Shown here in pieces: positions 50,150-60,361 of a stretch of DNA of 64,000 nt. Numbering within the stretch: position 1 is the stretch's first letter; every line of letters begins with the position of its first letter. The position numbers were made by a program, and so were the translations under genes. Location of the stretch: NCBI GenBank assembly GCA_027943245.1, contig JANDJZ010000144.1:47355-111354 (forward strand). Direction: 5' to 3'. The stretch is from Acanthamoeba sp. SK_2022b. Lineage: Eukaryota > Discosea > Longamoebia > Acanthamoebidae. A model generated the notes under the pieces. It was not told the DNA's origin and did not search any database. It saw only the letters and a list, made by a program, of their open reading frames with translations.

Positions 50150-52460
50150 GTGTGTGTGCGCGCGCGCGCGCGCGCGTTGGCGTGGCGATGATCAAAGAGG
50201 AGGGAAAGATATGTGCGCCGACGCCGGTCAGGCTCGACTCAGCCGCCCCCGACCTCGCCATGGCCCATCTCGACTCCCACAAGATCGCCTTCAGCCAACT
50301 CGAGAAGCACGACCCGCCCATTGGCGAGGGTGCCCTCATCTCTCCCTCTCCTCACGAGCTCGTGCTCATTACGTGTGCGTGCGTGCGTCTTTGATGAGCT
50401 CAGGCGGGTTCGCGACGGTTTACAAGGGCACATACAATGGCGAGGTGGTGGCCATCAAGGTTCTGCGATCGGGCGGCGTCGACGCCTTCTCCCGTCCACA
50501 CGACAGTAGCAGCAGCGGTGGCAACAGCATCAGTAGCGCCGACAGCATAGACAGTGCGCGCAGCACGAGCAGCAGCAACGAGGGCGAAGCGGAGGCCCAC
50601 CAACAACGCCTCACCTACGAGGAATTCCGCCACGAGGTGTGGATCATGAGGTGCGGACACAGCCCCTTCCCTTCTCGCACCATCAACGCTTTTACGATGA
50701 CCACTCTTTGTGCGGGTGGGTGGGTGGGTTGCATGCGTGCGTGCGCGTGTGTAGTGGCCTGGCGCATCCGAACCTGGTGGCGATGCGGGGATTCTGCACG
50801 GAGCCCGCGTGCATCGTGACCGAGTACGTGGCCGCCGGTTCGCTGCACGAGTACCTCGGCGACCTATCCAAGCCGCTCGACTGGCCGCTGCGCCTCAAGA
50901 TCGCCAAGGACATCGGTACGCCCACCCACATTTCATTTCTTTGCATTTTTTATTTCCATTTGACATGATTTTATTTAATTCAAATATTTTTGTAAAACAA
51001 AAATAAACAAAACAAATACAGCAAAGGGCTGCGTGCACCTGCATGGTACGTCGCCGCCGGTGATGCATCGCGACCTCAAGGTACACATGGCCTGCCACCC
51101 GCAGCTAATGCACGACTTTCCTAATAAGTACAATGACGCGTGTCCCTACGTTCCTCAGAGCCCCAACGTACTGCTGGCCGACGTGTCGCCCGATGCCGAG
51201 GTCGTGGCCAAGGTGTGCGACTTTGGCGTCTCTCTCAGCGCCGCCCACCACACCGCCGGCCGACGCGTCGACTGTCCCGGTACGCACACCGCTCACGTTG
51301 GGGGGGGAGGCGGAGGACAACCAATTAATGTCGACACGCTGTGTGTTGCCACAGTGTGGCTGGCGCCCGAGGTCATGGCCAACAAGATCTACACGGAGAA
51401 GGCCGACGTGTACTCGCTCGGCGTCATCTTCTGGGAGCTCCTCACCCGCAAGCCCTTCTTTGGCGAGATCCGCTTCATGAGCCGGCTCGAGGACATGGTC
51501 CTGTCGGGCCAGCGGCCGCCCATCCCCGACGACTGCCCCCCCGCCTATCGCTGCCTCATCGAGGACTGCTGGGCCCAGCGACCCGGTGCGTGTGTGTCGC
51601 GTGCGTTGTGTGTGCGTGTTTGTGTGCGGTGGCTGATGGGGTGGGTGGCGTCATCAGAGCAAAGGCCAGCGTGTACGGAGATCGTGGAACGCCTGGCGGA
51701 GATCATGCGCGCCGAGTGCCCGCAGGCGTGCGGCTACGACGCCGGAGTGGAGTCGCGCCATCGGGCTCAGCGCGAGGCCGAGACCAAGGCCCGGCGCACG
51801 GCCGCGCTGGCCCTCCAGCGCAAGGCCCAGCGGCGTTCGACGACGCCGGCCAAGCCCCTCCTCAAGCGGGAAGACCTCGCAAGGAGGGCGATGACGTCAC
51901 TCCCCGGGGCACGTGTCCCTCAAGTCTCTTGCGATTGGTTGATTGTTATTTGTTTTATTGACGACAATGTGTGGTTGCAGTGCAACGTGAGCGTGAAGGA
52001 GTTGGCGGCGAGCGGCGAGGCGTGCTCGAAGCAGGCGATCGCGCTGGTCATGGAGCAGTTCCTCGATCAGCGCCGGCGACAGCTCGACCGCTCCCGCTCG
52101 TTCGACGGCAACGACGTCTCGCGCGCCAAGCCATTGTCGTCGTCGGTGTCTTTGCCGTCTTCGTCGCCCGCATCGTCGACGTCGGCGGCGGCCGAGGAGC
52201 GCCGGTGGCTCGATGGATTCCTGCGGATGCTCCAGGCCGAGCGGGAGCGTAACGAAGCGGCCGAGGCCGAGCGGGCGCGGGCCATCCACGGCACGCCACC
52301 GGCCGAGGACGAGGCCAGCGCGACGAGCAGCGGGGACAAGCGGCCGCACGGCAAGGGCAGAGTAGAGGACAGCGAGGACAGCGAAGAAGAGGGGGACAAG
52401 AGCAAGGCGAAGGAGGCCGTCTCTGTGCCGGCGATCACCATCACCACGGCCTCCAGCTGA
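42206..52460 (+). CDS. ROCO kinase paralogue without WD40: PH-GRAM-myotubularin-LRR-Roc-COR-kinase
   Basis: Same order and many of the same intron positions as the ROCO gene at 19575-32559. Approximate parts: PH 42206-42895 (VGKRWQTRHFALTP, DEQSAREWVQAILHA); GRAM-like 43047-43440 (CQRAALWVTNYRLIFVNQ); myotubularin-like 43536-45650 (SDLFAYKNRESF, FRYPRFPNLFVVP, GFCLLIEKEWMAF, LDSVYSSRFGSFL); LRRs 45650-47030; Roc 47160-48260 (GQENVGKTS, WDFAGQE, GTHAE); COR 48250-49930; kinase 50200-51720 (GEGGFATVYKG, VAIK, HRDLKSPN, CDFGVS, LAPE) with a Ser-rich insert after the VAIK strand; charged coiled tail to the TGA at 52458-52460. The phosphatase loop VVVTNRGGGESVPQVVSLAQ lacks Cys and Arg, so it should be inactive. 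ATG 42206 was preferred to the in-frame ATG at 42053, which nearly abuts the previous stop. Confidence 0.87.
42955..43008. repeat. (TG)n microsatellite between PH and GRAM parts of ROCO gene 2
   Basis: TG in sense, in the intron 42896-43046. Confidence 0.95.
43775..43837. repeat. (TG)n microsatellite in the myotubularin part of ROCO gene 2
   Basis: TG in sense, in the intron after VVPASIAD. Confidence 0.95.
47043..47110. repeat. (TG)n microsatellite before the Roc domain of ROCO gene 2
   Basis: TG in sense, in the intron between TQLGRLR and SPPPEVV, the position matched by 27430-27512 in ROCO gene 1. Confidence 0.95.
48548..48630. repeat. (TG)n microsatellite in the COR part of ROCO gene 2
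   Basis: TG in sense, between FGDEEK and LRDVVILDPQW; the paralogous intron in ROCO gene 1 carries CA in sense. Confidence 0.95.
50063..50175. repeat. (TG)n and (CG)n tract before the kinase of ROCO gene 2
   Basis: CT tract, about 80 bp of TG, then an alternating CG run (50159-50175), in the intron after YCLING. Alternating TG/CG of this length is classic Z-DNA-prone sequence. Confidence 0.95.
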
Positions 52461-52647
52461 GGCGATGTGAGCTTTTTTGAACAACAAGAGAGAGGAAGAG
52501 AGCCAAGTGGCTGGCTGGCGTGTGGGGGCTCGAGTGTTGTTGTGTTTCGTAAGTGTGTGGAGCACTTGCTCCACCTACAACCCCACCCATCGTCGAGCCG
52601 TCCAACCTCTTGCCGCCCGCCCGTCCTCTCCGAGCTCTCCGAGTGGC

Positions 52648-53303
52648 TCACTGCTGCCCCTTGAGGAGGTGGGGCTTGACGAGGTAGTCGGCGGGGAGGG
52701 TGACGGTGTGGTTGCCCATCGTGGTCGACTGCATGAGCCCCGAGATAGGCGTCAGGTCCCAGTTGAAGGAGAACGTCACGTTCGAACCCCTGGGTTGGAC
52801 GTGCACACGTGTCGTATGTCAGCAGCCTCTCCATTGATGAAATGGAGTGCAGCCGATGTGATTTGGCCTCCTGCCATCTTAAATGAAATGGAATGAAAAG
52901 GCAGGCACCTGAGGGCGTGGCCTTGATCAACAAGGAGGTACTCGACCCGAGTGTCGGTGTAGTCAAGCACTGCGTCCTTTCGTCGGATGATGTCATCCCA
53001 GAGCACGATTTGATTAACCGCGTTGCGGTTGGTGGCGTACTCAGCCGACACGTAGACAAACAGCTGCTTGGTGTTCCAGTGGAAGAGGCTCGAGAGGTCG
53101 GCCTTGAGATCGAATGTCAACGAAAGGATGTCATTCTGCGATGTTGGATGGCGCTGGAAGAGCTGCAGCGATGTCACTGCGAATTGCACCTCTGGATTTG
53201 TGGGGATGAAGTAGGAGGTGCCTATGTTGCACCCCACGAGCACTGCTAGCACAACTAGGGCATAGCAGAATATAGCATTGGCGCGCATCAACCACGAATG
53301 CAT
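52648..53303 (-). CDS. spcs3: Signal peptidase complex subunit 3 (SPC22/23)
   Basis: Two exons (53303-52909 and 52789-52648) give 178 residues, the normal size. It is a type II membrane protein of the ER signal peptidase complex, needed for signal-peptide cleavage. Visible: MHSWLMRANAIFCYALVVLAVLVG (one N-terminal helix with the conserved RANA), then LKADLSSLFHWNTKQLFVYV, SAEYATNRNAVNQIVLWDDI, DTRVEYLLVDQGHALRGSN, VTFSFNWDLTPISG and a short C-terminus ending LKGQQ. These match the family from yeast to human. It shares a short bidirectional promoter with VPS25. Its stop lies 187 bp from the ROCO gene 2 stop, tail to tail. Confidence 0.95.
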
Positions 53304-53416
53304 CCTCTCTTCCCGATGAATTTACAGCGCACTTATTTATAAACGAAACTACTGTGCTGACGTCAGATCAAACAACAAAGTTTTCTATTTTTCTCTTTAT
53401 TTATACAACTCACCAG
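53304..53416. promoter_or_regulatory. Bidirectional promoter of SPC3 and VPS25 with TATA and CRE-like site
   Basis: Only 113 bp separate the two start codons. TATAAATA on the minus strand (53341-53334) is about 30 bp before the SPC3 ATG. The palindrome TGACGTCA, a CRE/bZIP-type site, lies at 53358-53365. A TATTTATA-like motif near 53397-53404 may serve VPS25. Confidence 0.6.
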
Positions 53417-54685
53417 ATGCAGCAAGCAACGTACCGAGACTTCACGTTTCCGCCATTTTATTCCAGTCCGCCCTTCTTCACGTGCGCCAGGCCTTCATCT
53501 TGAGCCGATTATTTATCTGAATATTATTTATACTTAATCTCGAGTTCAAAGCGTATTGATTATTCTGGCTCAACACTATGCAGGGTCCAGCCAGTGTTGA
53601 ACACGCGGAAGAAGCAGATGGCCATGTGGCAAAACGTACACCTTGCCCCTTGCTCTCGCCTTGGCGAGCGCTTGCTGCCTCTAACTCTAACGCGCTTCCT
53701 CGAACGCACCAGCTCATATTAGACTTCACGCGACACTTCAAGTTGTATCAGCTCGACGTCGATGAAGCCGCTAGATCGCCTCTCTTCGTCAACTCTGCTA
53801 TCAACCGTTCGTGCCCTCCTCCTACAGTTCTGCGTGCAGAGATCGCGTGGTGACCAAGGCCTCCCTGCTCTCTTTGGTTCTGCTTTGCACAGGACGATTG
53901 GCACCCGAACATATCAGAACCATCCTCGACGAACTGGCCAAGCAAGGTTGGCACTACGCACACACGCACATACATCACGTGGTCCAGCACGCACTCGCAT
54001 GGCACACCTTCACACTTTCGTGGTGTTGACAGGCAACGGCGAGTGGCTGGACAAGGAGAAGCGGCGGTTCACCATCCTGTGGCGAAGCCCTGCGCAGTGG
54101 GGCGAGATCATCTACAAATGGGTAGGATTCCTTGGCCTCGCGGGCATCGCCCATTGTTCTCTGTCGTCGCAGTGTGCTCGCTCATCATTCTTCCGTGCTT
54201 TTTTTTTTTTATTTGTCTTTGTCTTGCGTGACTGCCCCTCCCCAATCCTATCTGGCTCGTTGCGGGCGCGCAGGTGTGCAACAGTGGACTGACGGACACG
54301 GTCATGACCGTCTACGAGCTGCGGGAAGGAGACAGCACCGAAGGCGAAGGCACACCAACCTCTTATGCATGTTTTTACAGTATTTTATTTTATTTTATTT
54401 TATTTTATTTTATTTATTTATTTATTTATTTATTTGGTGTGATCGTGGCTCACACAACGCTGCTGGATCTGCAGAGTTCCACAACCTGGACGGTCAGGTG
54501 ATGCTGAAGGCACTCCAGGCCCTCGAGAAGCAGGGCAAGTGCCAGGTACATGAGCGCGTTGTTCTTTTGGAAACATCGGCTAACGATCACATCAATGTGC
54601 CCTCGTCCGGCTCTGCACGCGCTCCCTGCAGGTCTTCTCGGGTCACCAAAGCGACGAGGCCGGCGTCAAGTTCTTCCTCGTGTGA
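53417..54685 (+). CDS. vps25: ESCRT-II subunit VPS25
   Basis: Eight exons (53417-53481, 53584-53635, 53713-53806, 53893-53946, 54033-54121, 54274-54349, 54475-54545, 54632-54685) give 184 residues, the usual size. Two winged-helix domains are seen: FTFPPFYSSPPFFT with the PPFF signature that binds VPS22/VPS36, NTRKKQMAMWQN, HFKLYQLDVDEA, SPLFVNSAINRRL, then GNGEWLDKEKRRFTILWRSP, WGEIIYKW, TDTVMTVYELREGD, EFHNLDGQVMLKALQALE and GVKFFLV. ESCRT-II sorts ubiquitinated cargo into multivesicular bodies. The sixth intron needs a GC donor (GCACAC) and contains TATTT/TATT repeats. Confidence 0.93.
54380..54436. repeat. (TATTT)n/(TATT)n repeat in VPS25 intron 6
   Basis: A pentamer tract turns into a tetramer tract within the intron 54350-54474. 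Confidence 0.9.
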
Positions 54686-54918
54686 ACTTGGCCACGCAAA
54701 CTGGAAAAGAAAATACCTTTCTTTACTTATTTCTTGTTATTTCTTCTCACAATTTTCGGTTGAAAATCGAAGAACTAAAGGACAAAACGCCAAAGAGTGA
54801 TCATCGTGCGATAGTGCGCAACCATCACGAACGCACACGCACCCGCAATACTTCAGGAGGGCGAGCGTCGAGCGTGGCAGAATAGAATTTGCATCACAAT
54901 ACAAAGACGACAGACAGC

Positions 54919-56623
54919 ATGAAGAAGAGCACTGGTGAAGGTCTGCGAGTGCTGGTGGGTGGAGGGTCGGGCTTCATTGGGTCGGCACTCACTCGCCACC
55001 TCACCAACCAAGGACACTCCCTTCGTCTCATCTCCCGCACGGTACCCTTCCTTTCCATCTTATTTCGCCTGGATAATAAAGAAGGAGATAATTTCATATT
55101 ATACAATATTTCGGTCACTTACAGTTTATTTTTATCCTTATTATCTGTTTGAAATACATAAAAATTGCTGATTGTTCTCAAAAAGGGCGGTCGAGGCGGG
55201 GTAACATGGGAAGAGGTGGAGAAGGCGGGCCTGCCGCCCTGCGACGCAGTCATCAACCTTGCGGTACCGCCAGAGGGAGAGGAGTGTGCGTCACAGCTTC
55301 GGCAGCGTCGAATGACTCGTGTGCCCGTGTGTACACAGGGCGCGAATCTGATGGGCAAGCTGCTGTGGACGCAGGCCTACCGCCAGGAGGTGTGGGACTC
55401 GCGCATCAACACCAACAGAGCCATCGTACGCCTCGACCACCGACCACGACCCACTCGCTCGTCGCCAACGCGCTCACAACGGTGAGGGGGGGACAGGCTC
55501 GTGCCATCAGCCAGATGGGGGAGGGGGAGCGGCCCAGGGTGTTCGTGTCGGCGTCGGCCGTGGGGTTCTACCCGACCGGCGTGCCCGGGCCAGAGGTGGA
55601 CGAGGACCACGCGACCCGGGCCGACTCCTGGTTCGGCCAGCTCACCGAGGCGTGGGAGGCCGCCGCCGACGAGGCCGCCCAGGCCGTACGCGCGCCTCCC
55701 TGATCCTCTCCTCCTCCTCGCCTGGCCTCCCTTGCTGTGCTCAGTCCTCTCTCTCCTCGGCGCGCAGACGCGCGTGGTCAAAGTGAGGACTGGCATCGTG
55801 CTAGGCCGCGACGGCGGCGCTCTGGCGTCGATGCTACCCTCGTTCCAGGTTCGGTTTTTGTTATATTATTTATTTATTTATTTAAATATTTAATATTATT
55901 TTATTAAAAATAATGATAAAATTGTTACCATTTGACAGCTGGGGATGGGCAACGTGATGGGCGACGGGCGACAGTACTTCCCGTGGGTGCACCTCGATGA
56001 CATCGTCGGGCTCTACGAGGTTCGGGAGATATCGCAACCCTTGGTCATACCGCGATGACAGCACACGCTCACTGTGTACGTGCGTGTGCGTGTGAGCAGC
56101 ATGCGCTGTTGAACGATAGTGTGACCGGCGTGGTGAACGGCGTGGCGCCCGACGCCAAGAACGCGCAGGGTAAGCGCGCGTGGCGAAACACGTCGTACAT
56201 ATGCGTTACATCTCATCTTTTTCTTTTCGATTTCGATTCAAACTCGGCGCAGAGTTCGCCGAGTGTTTGGCCAAGACGATGGGCACCAGCGTCAAGTTCC
56301 ACCTGCCCGCCTTCGTGATTGAGACCATGTTCGGCTCTGAGGTTCGTCTCACCTCTTGGCAACACCATCCTTGCGAGCCCACTCCCTTAACTGCGAATCG
56401 TCACACACGCGCACGCGCGCAAAATAGAGGGCCAAGCTGCTGCTGGAGGGCCACAAGGTTAACCCCAAGCGCACACTGGCGAGCGGCTACAAATTCAAGT
56501 ACGCTCCCCACTTGCCTCTCGTGATCATTTTGATTTCGTTCAATGACTTTGACCGACCCGCGTACAACCAGGCATCCCCAGCTGGCTGAGGCGTTGGCCA
56601 ACGTCATGGACAAACGCGTCTGA
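54919..56623 (+). CDS. sdr39u1: SDR39U1/YfcH-type NAD(P)-dependent epimerase family protein
   Basis: Ten exons (54919-55041, 55186-55263, 55339-55425, 55497-55685, 55768-55848, 55939-56019, 56100-56169, 56253-56341, 56428-56498, 56572-56623) give 306 residues, the size of the family. The Rossmann start is VLVGGGSGFIGSALTRHL (GxxGxxG). Next come CDAVINLAGANL, VWDSRINTNRAI, RVFVSASAVGFYPT, KVRTGIVLGRDGGAL, GDGRQYFPWVHLDDIVGLYE, GVVNGVAPDAKN, and the C-terminal DUF1731-like part FAECLAKTMG, FHLPAFVIETMFGS, KHPQLAEALANVM. The family is an atypical short-chain dehydrogenase group of unknown substrate. Confidence 0.93.
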
Positions 56624-57829
56624 GCAAGATTACATGTGCATGGTGGTACTGCTCGCCAGTGCGACCACTAGAAGAGTTGACAGGATCCAGGATTAGATGT
56701 TCAGCACATACATGATTGTTGGCCAGTGGCGTGATACAACCGCCAAGCAAACCATGGACTACACGAGTGTGGCCACATGGGAGTGTGCATTGTCCTCTCT
56801 CAGAAGGCTGCTGTGATGAGTACCGAGAGCCCGCCTTTGGCCTGTGGCACTTGCCCTGTGTTTCCCACGGTACACCGCCGTGTCCAAGGGCTGGGCAGAT
56901 GGGCTCCGAGAATGCAGCAGGGTGGCAGAATGTCCGTTAAACAATGGAGAAAGCATTTTTCTGGGTTTTCTTCGCACGCCTTGTTTGAGAAAATCGGTTG
57001 CAACGCAATTTTTTCCCTCATGCGGGAGACCTCACCAACTGAGACGTCCCTACTGCCCGGCGATCTCTAGACTGCTCAAGCTTCTACCCTGTGGTTCATC
57101 TCCATGGTGGTCATTTAATGAACGCTCAACCAGAGCCCAACTAGCGCCGGTTGCGTTGCAATCGTGTAGAATGTGACCTGCATTCCATTCTCAACTGATC
57201 CCACAATGGCCGTAGCCATTCCATTGCACCCGTATTTAAGGCGTTCAAATCAGTAATAATGGGCAAGAGGTAGCAAGCGAGGGCTGATGATGAGGAGGGA
57301 GCTTACCACAGTTGGGGGAGACGTCCACAACAGCAGTAAATCCCTTGGAGCTTACCACAGGCCGGAGACGTCCTGCCAGCAGTAAATCCCGCTGAACCCC
57401 GCTACCTCCACTCTTTTTTGTTGCTCCCTTCTTCTTCAACTTCTTTTTTCACGTCAAGCTGGATGAGCAGCATAACTCCACAATGTGGTTCACCATTGTG
57501 AGTCATTGCTTGCTCGGTTGTTTACAAGATTAAATGTTGCCGAGGCCAAGGGCAAGCCAACACACCTCCTCTTGATAACGGTGTCCCGCGCAGGTTCTTC
57601 TTCTTGCCATCTGCCCCAAGAATAGGGCTTCCCGTTTTGGTTGTCCTTTTTTACGCGGAAGCGACGCCCGTTTGCCTTTTTAAGGTTCTGAAAAATGGAT
57701 GAAAAAGAATTTCACTCTTAAGACCATCCAGGTCGTAGCCCACCGCCTTTGCTTGCTCTGGGTACAAGATCGTGTCCAGAACTCGAAGTACGTGGATCAC
57801 TCGGATTGGCAGCGTGGGTCGACTTGTGA
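56624..57829. other. Intergenic, no gene supported
   Basis: About 1.2 kb. Several short ORFs occur without any recognisable motif or splice partner. It contains a tandem pair of 45-bp repeats (annotated) and, just before the next gene, CT-rich sequence. Confidence 0.5.
57300..57390. repeat. Tandem repeat, two copies of about 45 bp
   Basis: AGCTTACCACAG starts both copies (57300 and 57349) and AGCAGTAAATCCC ends both. Inside, GGAGACGTCC is shared and includes the palindrome GACGTC. The two copies could be paired regulatory sites. Confidence 0.8.
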
Positions 57830-58180
57830 ATGGACATCCAGCGCCTCTCGTCTCAGGGGAAGGGCTGGCGCAACCATACCCTCAACTCTCGCGACGACAA
57901 GTTCGAGCGCAAGAAGGTGCAAGTCATCCGCACCACCCCTCCCTCCGGTACTCCCCAACCTCCGCCCTTGTGTTGCGGTATGTTTATGTTTATGTTTATG
58001 TTTATGTTTATGTTTATGTTTATGTTTATGTTTATGTTTATGTTTGAAATTATTTAATTAATATAATTTGTTAATCAAGGTGCAGACGATACCGTGGGGA
58101 GGTTCGGGAGGTTGGCTAGCCCCGCAGCCCATGGCTTGGCTGAAACCAGAGAGGCCCTTGCGGCCTCCGCGAAGAACTAA
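57830..58180 (+). CDS. Small two-exon hypothetical protein (72 aa)
   Basis: Exons 57830-57947 and 58080-58180 join in phase at a split Gly codon. The product begins MDIQRLSSQGKGWRNHTLNS, continues RDDKFERKKVQVIRTTPPSG and ADDTVGRFGRLASPAAHGLA, and ends EALAASAKN. It is basic in the first half and Ala-rich in the second, with no signal peptide or membrane helix. I do not recognise it. An upstream exon is possible, because the region before the ATG (57700-57829) is open in another frame. Support: clean GT and AG sites, kept phase, and a stop soon after; no homology evidence. Confidence 0.45.
57979..58045. repeat. (TTTATG)n hexanucleotide repeat in an intron
   Basis: About eleven copies of TTTATG/TATGTT in the intron 57948-58079 of the 72-residue gene. 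Confidence 0.95.
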
Positions 58181-58309
58181 GTACGAAGAGCGAGGGCGTG
58201 ACTTCTGTCCCGTCGCCACAGCAAACACAACCGTTCCCCCCGAGCTGATTTCTCCTTCTCTTTTCCTCTTTCCTGGTGTCGCCAAGATCGCCGTCGGCAT
58301 AGCAACCAT

Positions 58310-58535
58310 CACATCAACACCACCACTATCACAGCATACCACAACACCACTCACTAACCACCTCACCACTACAACACCAGGACCTCCATCACAACACCAA
58401 CCATCAACACCACAACATACCACCACTACAACACCACAGTGTCTACCTTACACAACACCACTCCACCACCACATCACCCCAACACCACAACACACCACAA
58501 CACCACAGCAACACCACAACATCACCACATCCAAA
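58310..58535. repeat. CAACACCAC-rich minisatellite
   Basis: An A/C-only-like strand with degenerate CAACACCAC/ACAACACCA units over about 225 bp; almost no G on the + strand. Lies between the small gene and the Zn2Cys6 gene, which ends nearby. Confidence 0.9.
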
Positions 58536-58633
58536 AATGCACCAGAAGATAAAATAAAATAGTTGTGGTTGTGTTTGTGACCATTTACAACATGTTCAGG
58601 GACGGGGCGCGGCAATATAACACGCCGACTTGA

Positions 58634-60361
58634 CTAGTCGAGCGTCTGGAGTATGGCCGCGTAGTCGGCAGCAGTAGTCGACGCTCCTCCCGCTCCTGAG
58701 GGCACCACGGGGCTCGGGTGGCACTCGCGCAGGAGGGCCTCGAGCTCCTCGTGGACCCGTCGCGCGTCGTCTTCGGGACCGCCGCCGTGCTGCGCCTCCT
58801 CCTCGACGTAGTGCCAGTGCTCGACCACGGTGAGGCTCCACGAGAAGTCGCCGTGCTCGTCGTAGTAGAGCTGCGTGCGGATCAGCGAGTGCATCAGCTG
58901 GCCGTCGCGGGTCACCAGCGGGCAGGTGACCAGGAACACCGGGCTGAGGCACGCCGGCTGGCGCTTGCCCACCCAGTCCCGGTACCACACGGCCATCACG
59001 CGCAGCACCGACGGCGGGTAGAACCACGACGTGTTGAGCTCGTGCAGCTCGCTCCAGCTGTAGCGCATGAGCTGCCGAAACGGCTCGTTGGCGGCGACGG
59101 TGAGCGGCCGCCTGGCCCCGAAGCAGTGGTGGACGTCGGGGTCGGGGAACTGGTGCTTGGGCAGCCGCGCGACGCTGGCGTCGACCATCCGCTCGATGAG
59201 CCACGGCCGGTCGAAGCTGCTCTCCATCTGGTTCTGCGGCAGCACGGCCAGCACGCGCGGGTAGTGCAGGTCAAAGGCCTGCATCGACACCGAAGGCGGC
59301 AGCGGAGGCGACACGAGCCGAGTCCATGACGACGACGACGACGATGATGACGATGATGATGAAGCGTATGGTCGTGGCGGCGGTGATGATGATGAAGAAG
59401 AGGAGGAGGAGGCGGGCGAGGACGGCGATGAGAAGGAGCAAGATGGCGGCGAGGCGGGAGGCGGAAGGGTGAGCTGCGGCGGAGCCCACATGCGCAAGAG
59501 GGCGGCCTGAGCCTGGCTCGGGTGGAAGGCGGGCAACGGCGAGGGCGAGGGCGAGATCCCGAGCGTGAACGGGTGTGGCTGGGACGAGTTGACGAGGTGG
59601 GCGATCTCCTGCCAGCTCGCCCCCGCGAGCGTGGTCGCGGCGAGCCTGCCGTCGTGATAGGACGCCATGATCGTCGACGCCCCCGAGCTGGCGCGCTGCT
59701 GGTGCTGATGATGAGCACGCGAGTCAAACCTGTGCTCGGTCGCCGTCTGTCGAGCGGAGAGCTCGGCCACCTGCTCGCTCAGTGTCGCGCAGGCCGAGCG
59801 GAGCTCCCGGAGCTCGTGCAGCACGGCGCGCATCACGTCGGAGTCGCCCTCTCCCGTCGTCGTCGTCGACGACGAGGCCCGGGCGGGCGGGTCCACGGGC
59901 GGCCTGTGCTGCTGTCCGCTGCCCGGCGGCGCCCGGTCCCACAGCTGCTGGGCCTGGGCTTGGTTGTGGGCTTGGGCCAGCAGGGCGGGGGGCGGGGGAG
60001 CCACGGGGGAGGGGAGCGGGGCTTGGAGGGGAGGCTCCGTGCGAGCTCGCTTGGGCGCTGGGAAGAGGACGGGGGCGTGTAGCGAACCGTTTGCGTTGTT
60101 GTTGTTGTTGGAGGCGCCCCGCTGCTTTCTGCTGGCGCCGGGGGGGCGGCCGCGCTTGCGCGGGGCGTCTGTCGGGTCGCAACAGTGCATGGACAGGCCC
60201 GGCCCGGCCTCCACGCACCGCCTACACGGCCGCTGGCGGTCGCACGACAGGTGGCGCGCCTGGCACTGCGCACACGGCCGCCCCACGGTGCTGGTGGTGC
60301 CCGTCGAGGTGGACGTTGTTGCTGCTGTTGTAGTTGTTGGGCCATACCTCGCGGTTTCCAT
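58634..60361 (-). CDS. Zn2Cys6-type transcription factor with AT-hook-like and PAS-like parts
   Basis: Single exon, 575 residues. Residues 30-61 show C-x2-C-x6-C-x5-C-x2-C-x10-C (CAQCQARHLSC, CRRC, HCC), the layout of the fungal binuclear zinc cluster with a long last loop. A basic AT-hook-like RKRGRPPGASRK follows at 68-79. The middle is Pro/Ala/Gln/Ser-rich with a leucine-zipper-like helix (LRELRSACATLSEQVAELS) that could dimerise, and a long Ser run. The C-terminal 200 residues look like a PAS or Cys6-regulator sensor fold (CFGARRPLTVAANEPFRQL, YSWSELHELNTSWFYPPS, FLVTCPLVTRDGQLMHSLI, WSLTVVEHWHYVEEE). Probably a DNA-binding regulator. The GC-rich coding strand and lack of introns differ from most neighbours. 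Confidence 0.78.
   Translation of the reverse strand: METARYGPTTTTAATTSTSTGTTSTVGRPCAQCQARHLSCDRQRPCRRCVEAGPGLSMHCCDPTDAPRKRGRPPGASRKQRGASNNNNNANGSLHAPVLFPAPKRARTEPPLQAPLPSPVAPPPPALLAQAHNQAQAQQLWDRAPPGSGQQHRPPVDPPARASSSTTTTGEGDSDVMRAVLHELRELRSACATLSEQVAELSARQTATEHRFDSRAHHQHQQRASSGASTIMASYHDGRLAATTLAGASWQEIAHLVNSSQPHPFTLGISPSPSPLPAFHPSQAQAALLRMWAPPQLTLPPPASPPSCSFSSPSSPASSSSSSSSSPPPRPYASSSSSSSSSSSSWTRLVSPPLPPSVSMQAFDLHYPRVLAVLPQNQMESSFDRPWLIERMVDASVARLPKHQFPDPDVHHCFGARRPLTVAANEPFRQLMRYSWSELHELNTSWFYPPSVLRVMAVWYRDWVGKRQPACLSPVFLVTCPLVTRDGQLMHSLIRTQLYYDEHGDFSWSLTVVEHWHYVEEEAQHGGGPEDDARRVHEELEALLRECHPSPVVPSGAGGASTTAADYAAILQTLD

Noticed and set aside
57699..58061. A 120-residue frame ending in a Cys-Leu repeat
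   Set aside because: Its second half is the TTTATG intron repeat; the spliced 72-residue model uses clean splice sites and ends soon after.
58310..58535. CRISPR-like or coding repeat
   Set aside because: Units are degenerate and contiguous, without unique spacers; this is a eukaryotic minisatellite.
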